64,000 nucleotides of DNA from Desulfohalovibrio reitneri (GTDB lineage: Bacteria > Desulfobacterota > Desulfovibrionia > Desulfovibrionales > Desulfovibrionaceae), in assembly GCF_000711295.1 (NCBI RefSeq), contig NZ_JOMJ01000004.1:682001-746000 (forward strand), in the 5' to 3' direction. Below the pieces are notes generated by a model, which was given only the letters and a program-made list of their open reading frames with translations, searched no databases and had not been told where the DNA came from. This document shows positions 25,437-32,091 of this stretch, piece by piece. Each line of letters begins with the position of its first letter. Position 1 is the stretch's first letter. The position numbers were made by a program, and so were the translations under genes.

Positions 25437-26984
25437 CTAGTCCTCCAGGTCCAGGTTCAGCAGGCCGCAGTACAGGGCTTCCTGCAACTCGTTCTGCACC
25501 AGGGGCATGTCCCAGAGGATGGGACGTTGCCCGCGCCATCGCTCGGCCAGGAAGTCCCTGATGTTTTCCACGCCCTGCCTCTCTCGCAGAACGCCCCGGT
25601 CATAGAGGTGAGCCGTGGTGCGCAGGGCGCAGAAACTGCCCTGGCAGGACCCCTTACCCAGGCGGCTGCGGCGGGAGATGGCTTTCAGTCCCACGCGGGG
25701 ATCTTCGGCCATGTCGTCCAGTATGGCGTCCACCGCCTTCTTGGGGATCATCTCGCACTCGCACAGCACCACGTCCTTGGGGTCGACCGAAGTGATCTCC
25801 TCGAGGGCCAGGCCTCCCGGTTCGGTCCATCGCCAGGTTTCGCAGCAGGGGTAGGGCTCCTCGCGGGTGCGGCAGGGTGCGTTCACGCCCAGCTTGGCGC
25901 AGACCGAGTCGGCCGTCTTTTCGGCCATGAGGCGGAAGGTGGTCAGCTTGCCGCCGGTGATGGTCAGGAAGTTGTCCAGGCCGTCCTCGGCGTGGTCCAT
26001 GAGGGAGAATCCCCGGCTCACCTCCCGGTCGCCGCCGTCCTTGCCCCTGGGCTGCACCAGCGGGCGAACACCGGCGTAGGCGCGGATGTAGCGGGTCCGC
26101 TCCAGTTTGGGGACCATCCGCGATTCTTGTTCGATGATGTCGTCCACCTCCCGCACGGTGGGCAGGATGTTGTCGGGCGAATCCAGGCGGATGGAGGTGG
26201 TTCCGAGAATGGAGACGGTGCCGCCGGGCACCAGGATGTCGGAGTCGCTTGGCGGCCGGAGGCGGTTGATGACCCGGTGGGAGACGCGGTTGTGGCTGAC
26301 CACCAGGGTGCCTTTGGAATAAAGCAAGGGCACGTCCAGACCGGCCAGCCCGGCCACTTGTCCGGCCCAGGCCCCGGTGGCGTTGACGAAGATTTCCGCC
26401 TCGGCCTCGAAGCGTTTCCCGGTGCGGGTGTCCTCCAGGGTGGCGGAGCGGATGCGGCCGCTGTCGCGGGTGAAGGCCACCACCTTGGTGCGCCGAAGAA
26501 ATTTCGCCCCGTGCTCCCTGGCGTGGGAGACGTTTTCCAAAGCCAGGCGGAAGGGGTCGATGGAGGCGTCCTCCACCTCGTAGGCGGCGATGGTTTCGGT
26601 GGAGAGATGGGGCTCCCTCTCCCTGGCTTCATCAGGGGAAATCTCGCGGCAGGGAACGCCGCTGGCTTCGCAGTGGCCGGGAAAATCGGCGATGTAGGAT
26701 TCGTCGTCGCCCTTGACGGCCACGAACAGTCCGCCCGTGTCCTCGATGATGTCCGGGGCAAGCTGTTTGAGAAGGGCCGCTTCCTGGCGGCATTCGCGGG
26801 CTGATTCGGGATCGTTGGAGACGTATCGGGCCCCGGAATGGAGCAGGCCGTGGTTGGCCCCGGAGGTTCCGGCGTTGAGGTCGCGGCTTTCCACCAGGCA
26901 GCAATCCACGCCGCGAAGGGCGAGGTCCCGGAGTAGGCCGGTTCCAGTGGCCCCCCCGCCGAAGATCAGAACGCGTGTTTGCAT
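25437..26984 (-). CDS. glpA: anaerobic glycerol-3-phosphate dehydrogenase subunit A
   Basis: The 515-residue FAD enzyme begins MQTRVLIFGGGATGTGLLRD and has the GlpA/GlpD catalytic fold (GTSGANHGLLHSGARYV, VNATGAWAG, ITGGKLTTFRLMAEK). The C-terminal BFD-like domain has the cysteine set CECEM...GKGSCQGSFC expected to bind a [2Fe-2S] cluster, which separates GlpA from the aerobic GlpD. The long upstream frame was rejected because the Rossmann motif begins at residue 5 from ATG 26984. It is the first gene of the minus-strand glycerol operon, divergent from glpR. Confidence 0.93.
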   Translation of the reverse strand: MQTRVLIFGGGATGTGLLRDLALRGVDCCLVESRDLNAGTSGANHGLLHSGARYVSNDPESARECRQEAALLKQLAPDIIEDTGGLFVAVKGDDESYIADFPGHCEASGVPCREISPDEAREREPHLSTETIAAYEVEDASIDPFRLALENVSHAREHGAKFLRRTKVVAFTRDSGRIRSATLEDTRTGKRFEAEAEIFVNATGAWAGQVAGLAGLDVPLLYSKGTLVVSHNRVSHRVINRLRPPSDSDILVPGGTVSILGTTSIRLDSPDNILPTVREVDDIIEQESRMVPKLERTRYIRAYAGVRPLVQPRGKDGGDREVSRGFSLMDHAEDGLDNFLTITGGKLTTFRLMAEKTADSVCAKLGVNAPCRTREEPYPCCETWRWTEPGGLALEEITSVDPKDVVLCECEMIPKKAVDAILDDMAEDPRVGLKAISRRSRLGKGSCQGSFCALRTTAHLYDRGVLRERQGVENIRDFLAERWRGQRPILWDMPLVQNELQEALYCGLLNLDLED

Positions 26985-27040
26985 CCGGCCCGCCTCGCTT
27001 TCCCCACCGTCTGCCAAGGTTGGGTTTCGATCTTCACCGG

Positions 27041-27123
27041 ACTGTAACAGAATGGAATCTGCTTGCAAGTGAATATTTTCGGTATCGCCAGGATGGCGTG
27101 GGTAAATTTTCGTTTGCGAAAAT
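27041..27123. promoter_or_regulatory. glpA promoter and probable GlpR operators in the glpA/glpR divergent region
   Basis: On the minus strand TTGCAA (27063-27068), a 16-bp spacer and TACAGT (27041-27046) form a plausible glpA promoter. Just upstream are ATTTTCG-GTAT-CGCCAG (27075-27091) and a perfect palindrome ATTTTCG-TTTG-CGAAAAT (27106-27123), 31 bp apart, about three helical turns. Their position between glpR and the operon it should control makes them the likely GlpR sites. Confidence 0.6.
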
Positions 27124-27252
27124 CGCCGCCCGGACGTACATGAAAATGACACGGTTTCGTGAAGCAACGAGCCGGAATGGGCAGAACGTTCTTCGGGCCC
27201 GAGGACGACACGGGCCTGGGGTCCGGAAGCCGGGCCAAGAAAGGAGGGAACC

Positions 27253-28092
27253 ATTTCCACACGCGTCATCCCCTTCGGCGACCGCTGGCTGACCAGGGAG
27301 GAACTGGCGGGCCTGACTCCGCGGAGGCGGGACATTCTCTCCGCCGTGCACGAGCACGGCTATGTCTCCACGGAGAGCCTCGCCGAACGGTTCGACGTGA
27401 CCGCCCAGACCATCCGCCGCGACATCAATCTGCTCTGCGAAAAGGGGCTGTTGGTGCGCTACCACGGCGGCGCCGGCATCAACACCAGCGTGGCCAACCT
27501 GACGTATTCCACCCGCAAGGACCTGCACCGGGAGGAAAAGCGGAGCATCGCGGCCATGGTCGCCGCCAGACTGCCCAACCACGCTTCGCTCTTCCTGGAC
27601 ATCGGCACCACCTCCGAGGAGATCGCCCGGGCTCTCCAGGGCCACCAGGGCCTGCGCGTCATAACTAACAATCTCAACGTGGCCGTCATCCTCTCGGAGA
27701 ACGAGACGTTCGAGGTCACGGTCTGCGGCGGCCGGGTGCGTTCACGCGACAACGGTCTGGTGGGCGAGGGCGCGCTGGAGTTTCTGGAGCAGTTCAAGGT
27801 CGACTTCTGCGTCCTCACCCTCTCCGGCATCGACGCCGAGGGGCAGCTGCTCGACTACGACTACTCCGAGGTCAAGGCCATGCGCGTCATGATGCGCAAC
27901 GCGCGGTCAACATACTTGGCGGCGGATCATAGCAAATTTACCCGCACCCCCCTCATCAGCATCGCCCACATCGGCGAGGTGGACATCTTTTTTACTGACC
28001 GCCGGCCTTCCGATTCCCTGTGCCGCATTTTGCGGGAGAAGGGGGTGGAGCTGGTGCTGCCGGGTGAGGGGAAGGCCGAAGATGACATGTGA
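27253..28092 (+). CDS. glpR: DeoR-family glycerol regulon repressor, apparent AUU start
   Basis: The protein has the DeoR helix-turn-helix (RRRDILSAVHEHGYVSTESLAERF, then VTAQTIRRDINLLCEKGLL) and the sugar-phosphate-binding DeoR C-terminal domain (IGTTSEEIARAL, AADHSKFTR). It probably senses glycerol 3-phosphate. The first in-frame GTG (27346) falls inside the first helix of the DNA-binding domain, so it cannot be the true start. No ATG, GTG or TTG lies upstream in frame, but AAGGAGGG followed by AACC stands directly before an ATT at 27253. A 279-residue product from ATT is the best fit; CTG codons at 27304 or 27313 are weaker choices. Divergent from glpA. Confidence 0.85.
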   Translation: MSTRVIPFGDRWLTREELAGLTPRRRDILSAVHEHGYVSTESLAERFDVTAQTIRRDINLLCEKGLLVRYHGGAGINTSVANLTYSTRKDLHREEKRSIAAMVAARLPNHASLFLDIGTTSEEIARALQGHQGLRVITNNLNVAVILSENETFEVTVCGGRVRSRDNGLVGEGALEFLEQFKVDFCVLTLSGIDAEGQLLDYDYSEVKAMRVMMRNARSTYLAADHSKFTRTPLISIAHIGEVDIFFTDRRPSDSLCRILREKGVELVLPGEGKAEDDM

Positions 28093-28152
28093 CGACCGGA
28101 CTCCGGGAAAGAAGCCCGGCGAGTTCCAACACGAGCCTGCGAGGCGAGAATC

Positions 28153-29451
28153 ATGAGTGAAAAGTGCCGACTTCCGCGCGAGGCCAGGGAAGTGTCCTTC
28201 ATGCACATCGTGGAGGAAATCCTTCCCGAGGGGGGGCATCTGGACATGTGCCTGACCTGCGGTCTCTGCACCGCGGGCTGCCCGGCCACGGGCCTGGAGG
28301 GCATGGATCCCCGCAAGTTCCTGCGCATGGCCGCGCTGGGCATGGACAAGGAGGTCACCTCCACGCCGTGGATCTGGATGTGCACCCTGTGCCGCCGCTG
28401 CTCCCACGTCTGCCCCATGTCCATCGACATTCCCCAACTGGTCTTCCACGCCCGCGAGGCCTGGCCGCGCGAAGAGCGCCCGTCCGGCATCGTCAATTCC
28501 TGCGACGTGGCCCTGCGCACGCCCACGGCCAGCGCCATGGGAATCTCCGAGGAGGATTTCGAGTTCGTCGTGGGCGACGTGCTGGAGGAAATCCGCGAGA
28601 CCCAGGAGTGCTGCCGCGAGATCGTTGCGCCGGTGAACAAGCAGGGGGCCACCTTCTATCTCAACCAGAACTCGCGCGAGCCGGTTACCGAACCGGACGA
28701 GATGGTGCCCCTGTGGAAGATCCTCAACTACGTGGGCGCGGACTGGACCTATGGCACGGCCGGGTGGGCCGCGGAGAACTACTGCATGTTCGCCGCGGAC
28801 ACGGGTGCCTGGAAGAAGATCGTGGAGACCAAGGTCAAGGCGGTGGAGGGCCTGCGAGCCGACGTCTGGCTCAACACCGAGTGAGGGCACGAATTCTACG
28901 CGGTCCGGGCCGGGCTGCGAAAATTCGGCATCAAGCCCAGCTTTTCCCTGGAGAGCATCATTCCCTGGTACGCCCGCTGGATTCGGGAGGGCAAGCTGCC
29001 GGTCAATCCCGACTGGAACAAGGATCTGGGCGTGAAGTTCACCGTCCAGGATCCCTGTCAGCTTGTGCGCAAGTCCCTGGGCGACCCCGTGGCCGAGGAC
29101 CTGCGCTTCATCACCAAGGCGGTGGTGGGCGAGGAGAACTTCGTGGAAATGTATCCCAACAAGTCCAACAACTACTGCTGCGGCGGTGGCGGCGGGGCGT
29201 TGCAGGCGGGGTTCCACAACCACCGCCGGGCCTACGGCAAGCTCAAGTTCGACCAGATTCAGGCCACCGGGGCGGATTACGTCATCACCCCGTGCCACAA
29301 CTGCCACTCCCAGATTCACGACTTGGCCGGGTACCACGGCGCGGGCTACCACACGGTCCACCTCTGGACCCTCATCTGCCTGTCGCTGGGGATTCTGGGC
29401 GAGAACGAGCGGGCCTACCTGGGTCCCGATCTGGCGGAAGTGGGGCTGTAG
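28153..29451 (+). CDS. GlpC-like Fe-S oxidoreductase with in-frame UGA (probable selenoprotein)
   Basis: The frame from 28153 is interrupted only by TGA at 28882-28884 and continues without a shift to TAG at 29451, giving 432 residues with Sec at 244. N-terminal region: two [4Fe-4S] motifs (C33/C36/C39/C43-Pro and C77/C80/C83/C87-Pro). Then two CCG-type domains: the first is degenerate (NYCMF... WLNTE-U-GHEFY), the second complete (C302, C342-C343, C381 and C384 in TPCHNC). The UGA falls where this family has the Cys of the first domain. A SECIS-like hairpin follows. Next to glpR and divergent from glpAB, it is the obvious GlpC-type electron carrier from GlpAB to menaquinone or another acceptor; an HdrD-like role is the main alternative. 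Without Sec insertion only a 243-residue fragment is made. Confidence 0.82.
28899..28919 (+). promoter_or_regulatory. Candidate bacterial SECIS element
   Basis: Bases 28899-28906 pair with 28912-28919 (eight pairs, two of them G-U) around a 5-nt loop GGGCC. The loop starts 22 nt after the UGA, inside the spacing known for SelB-dependent bacterial SECIS hairpins, and begins with G-G as in the E. coli fdhF loop. It lies within the coding sequence, as bacterial SECIS elements do. Confidence 0.6.
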
Positions 29452-29491
29452 TCCCGCGCATCGGCGGTATACGACTTCATCCCCGCCCGGC

Positions 29492-30415
29492 TTAGTCGAA
29501 CGGCCGGGCCGGGCGGGGGATATCCACCTCGTCCCCGTCCCTGGCCGCCTGCGCGCCGGGGAAAACAGCGCCAGCCTCGCGGGCGAAATCGTCCGTGTCG
29601 TTGTGGCGCGGTGAGAAGTGGGTCAGCAGCAGCGCGCCCGCTCCCGCCTCCGCGGCCAACTCGCCCGCCTGGACGGCGGTCATGTGGGCATACTGCTGGG
29701 CCAGGTCGGCGTGCTCGTGCAGGTACGTGGCTTCGCAGAGCAGCAGGCTCGAGTTTTCGGCCAGTTTCAGGGCCACTTCACATTTCCGCGTGTCCGTTAC
29801 GTAGGCGAAGGACTGGCCCGGGCGGCGGACGCCCACATCCCCCAGCACCACCTCCCGACCGTGGACCTCGACTTTGCCTTCCTCTTTCAACCGTCTGGCC
29901 AGCGGTCCTGACACGCCGAATTCAGCGAGCCTCTCCGGCAGCAGGTTCACCTTGTCCGGCTCCTGGAGCCTGTAGCCGTAGCAGGTGACTCCGTGGTCCA
30001 GGGCGGCGGCCCGCAGCGTGGCGAAGCCGAGGTCCATATCGGCTTGGTCGCCGCGCACCGATCGCCGAACAAGCTCGACATCTGCGTGGTGGAGGGTGCA
30101 ATCGAGCAGGTTGGCCAGAACATGCTCTTGTTCTCCCGGGTAGACGATTTCCACCCGCTTGCCCGGCATTTCCAGGGCGATGCGCTGTAACACGCCGGGA
30201 AGGCCCAGGCAGTGGTCGCCGTGGAAGTGTGAGAGCAGGATGTGGCTCACGCGGGAGGCGGAGACCCGGAAGAGGCCCATCTGCCGCTGGGTGCCCTCGC
30301 CTGGATCCAGCAGCAGCCCTGCCTCGTCCCAGGCCAGGAAGTGGCCAGAGTGATTGCGGTCGCGGGTGGGCACCCTGGACGATGTGCCCAGGACCCGGAG
30401 GCGGCGTTCGCTCAT
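29492..30415 (-). CDS. rnz: ribonuclease Z
   Basis: The 307-residue metallo-beta-lactamase-fold nuclease trims tRNA 3' ends. The metal-binding motif HFHGDHCLGLPG, the YVTDTRKCE region, LCEATYLHEHADLA and the C-terminal LLTHFSPRH fit RNase Z/ElaC well, and the length is typical (300-310). It is convergent with the selenoprotein gene, 40 bp apart, and lies 42 bp downstream of the dehydrogenase gene on the same strand. Confidence 0.92.
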   Translation of the reverse strand: MSERRLRVLGTSSRVPTRDRNHSGHFLAWDEAGLLLDPGEGTQRQMGLFRVSASRVSHILLSHFHGDHCLGLPGVLQRIALEMPGKRVEIVYPGEQEHVLANLLDCTLHHADVELVRRSVRGDQADMDLGFATLRAAALDHGVTCYGYRLQEPDKVNLLPERLAEFGVSGPLARRLKEEGKVEVHGREVVLGDVGVRRPGQSFAYVTDTRKCEVALKLAENSSLLLCEATYLHEHADLAQQYAHMTAVQAGELAAEAGAGALLLTHFSPRHNDTDDFAREAGAVFPGAQAARDGDEVDIPRPARPFD

Positions 30416-30457
30416 GCCGTCTTTGTATGGAAGGGCCCGCCCGGCGGCAAGCCCTGG

Positions 30458-31471
30458 TTATTTGGTGTGCTTTTCCGCAGAGACGGTGTTGCCCGAATCC
30501 TCTGCCTTGCCCGCCTCGAAGTCCGAGATGTTTTGCAGCGTGATGCGGCTGATGGACTCCATGGCCTCCTCGGTGAAGAAGGCTTGGTGCCCGGTGACAA
30601 TGACGTTGGGCATGATGAGCAACCGGGTCAGGAGATCGTCGTCGATGACCTTGCCGGACAGGTCCTGGTAGAAGATATCCGACTCCTCCTCGTAGACGTC
30701 GATGGCCATGCCCCCCAGGCTTCCCGATTTGAGGGCCTCGATGGCGGCCTCGGTGTCCACCAGCTTGCCCCGACTGGTGTTGACCAGCATGGCTCCGCGC
30801 TTCATGCCCGAGAGGGCCTTCTCGTCGACGAGGTGATGCGTCTTGGGAGTGAGGGGAAGGTGCAGGGAGACGATATCCGAGCGGGACAAGAGGTCCTTGA
30901 GGGGCACGTACCCCACTCCCATATCCTTCACGTCGTCCCGCTCCGAACGGGAATGGGCCAGTACGGAACAACCGAAACCCCGCATGATGCGGCACATGAC
31001 CGTGCCTATCTTGCCCGTGCCGATGACGCCCACGGTCTTGCCGTGCAGGTCGAAGCCAAGCAGCCCCTCCAGGGAGAAATTCTTTTCCCGCACCCGGTTG
31101 AAGGAGCGGTGGATTTTGCGGTCCAGGGCCAGGACCAGACCCACTGTGTGCTCGGCCACGGCGTGGGGGGAGTAGTCCGGCACCCGCATCACCGTCATGC
31201 CCAGTTCTCCGGCCTTGGTCAGGTCCACGTTGTTGAACCCGGCACACCGCAGGGCCACCAGCCGGGTGCCGCCGCCGTGAAGGGTCTGCAGGATGTCCGC
31301 GTCCAGGCGGTCGTTCACAAAGCAGCAAACCCCTTCGTATCCCTCGGCCAGACGGGCCGTTTCCGGCAGCAGCCGGGGTTCGAAATAATCGAGTTGGTGG
31401 TCGAACTCCTGGTTGGCCTGGTCAAAGAAATCGCGATCGTGGCTCTTGGTGCTGAAAAAGGCGATGCGCAT
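30458..31471 (-). CDS. ldhA: D-lactate dehydrogenase-like 2-hydroxyacid dehydrogenase
   Basis: The 337-residue NAD-dependent enzyme begins MRIAFFSTKSHDRDFFDQAN, like fermentative D-lactate dehydrogenases. It has the NAD-binding motif GVIGTGKIG, the catalytic Arg region (VNTSRGKLVDTEA), the glutamate region (DVYEEESDIFY) and the catalytic His (VTGHQAFFTEEA). It would interconvert pyruvate and D-lactate. The upstream in-frame extension to 31735 has no domain and was not used; ATG 31471 has only a weak ribosome site. A long regulatory gap separates it from the divergent hdrA. Confidence 0.87.
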   Translation of the reverse strand: MRIAFFSTKSHDRDFFDQANQEFDHQLDYFEPRLLPETARLAEGYEGVCCFVNDRLDADILQTLHGGGTRLVALRCAGFNNVDLTKAGELGMTVMRVPDYSPHAVAEHTVGLVLALDRKIHRSFNRVREKNFSLEGLLGFDLHGKTVGVIGTGKIGTVMCRIMRGFGCSVLAHSRSERDDVKDMGVGYVPLKDLLSRSDIVSLHLPLTPKTHHLVDEKALSGMKRGAMLVNTSRGKLVDTEAAIEALKSGSLGGMAIDVYEEESDIFYQDLSGKVIDDDLLTRLLIMPNVIVTGHQAFFTEEAMESISRITLQNISDFEAGKAEDSGNTVSAEKHTK

Positions 31472-31682
31472 TGTTTCCGTCCGTTTCGCTTGGCTGAAGT
31501 CCGACCGGGGCGGGCGGTTCCCGCAAGGTATTACTTGTATTCCGGACGGTCGGCGATCCCAAGGTGAGAAAGAGGCCAGTTTCCGGGGAGGTGGCGAGAC
31601 GGGCCCGTGGGCCTGACGAACGTTTCCGGCGTTTGCCCACTCCAATTCGGACTTCTGCGGGAGGGTGTTGTTGAATGGGCAA

Positions 31683-31717
31683 TCAAACAAGTCGGAATGC
31701 CCGCAAGCCTTGTTTGA
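31683..31717. promoter_or_regulatory. Inverted repeat in the ldhA/hdrA intergenic region
   Basis: TCAAACAAG (31683-31691) and CTTGTTTGA (31709-31717) are perfect 9-bp arms around a 17-bp spacer. The dyad is closer to ldhA (212 bp from its start) than to hdrA. It could bind a dimeric regulator of either gene. Confidence 0.4.
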
Positions 31718-31850
31718 GTGCACAATCACGCCCAAGTAAGTATGATATTTAATTCATTGATTGCAAATGAATGCCTTGTGAATCTTTTTCCACAGTTTTG
31801 CCCGCGCCACATGTTACACGAATAATAATTTAGTGTTACTCCGGCCGATT

Positions 31851-31866
31851 TGGCTTGTCACACGCA
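31851..31866 (+). promoter_or_regulatory. Possible sigma-54-type promoter upstream of hdrA
   Basis: TGGCTTG and ACGCA place GG (31852-31853) and GC (31864-31865) exactly 10 bp apart as in -24/-12 promoters. The -24 core is good and the -12 core is one base off. It would start RNA near 31877, giving a leader of about 215 nt before hdrA. The rest of the 620-bp gap (31472-32091) shows AT-rich sequence and no credible gene. Confidence 0.3.
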
Positions 31867-31978
31867 CCACTGAAATGTATAGAGGGTCAGCTTTGAGCAC
31901 GATGGGGATACATGCGGTTGAAAGATATGCAGAATCGGAAGGCGCACGGCGCCACTGCCAGACCGTGACGGGATGATC

Positions 31979-32015
31979 GGGTCGCGAGGCTATACGCCTT
32001 GCGGCCCTTTTTTTT
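31979..32015 (+). terminator. Intrinsic terminator inside the hdrA leader (attenuator or sRNA end)
   Basis: A 12-bp stem (31979-31990 with 31996-32007, two G-U pairs) with loop TATAC is followed by eight T residues. No plus-strand gene precedes it: the nearest upstream gene is on the minus strand. It ends 77 bp before the hdrA ATG, so it either attenuates the operon or ends a small RNA. Confidence 0.8.
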
Positions 32016-32091
32016 GTTCTCTTCTCCGGGGGGATTGGAACCGGGCAAGGGAACGTGGCGGATAGGGAAGCAACCCGCAAAGGAGGAAACC

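Noticed and set aside
27346-27348. GTG as the glpR start
   Set aside because: It would delete the first helix of the DeoR DNA-binding domain, and no ribosome site precedes it.
28882-28884. Reading the UGA as a true stop or a pseudogene mutation with two separate ORFs
   Set aside because: The frame continues without shift through complete downstream motifs, the UGA is at a Cys position and a SECIS-like hairpin follows. A nonsense mutation in a dead gene would not predict the hairpin. It is still not excluded.
31780-31797. CRP/HcpR-like site TGTGA-N8-CCACA in the hdrA upstream region
   Set aside because: CRP-type sites need a 6-bp spacer, and the right half has a mismatch.
31877-32091. A known riboswitch class (c-di-GMP, molybdenum cofactor, NiCo, SAM) in the hdrA leader
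   Set aside because: None of the conserved core motifs of these classes could be found; only the terminator is clear.
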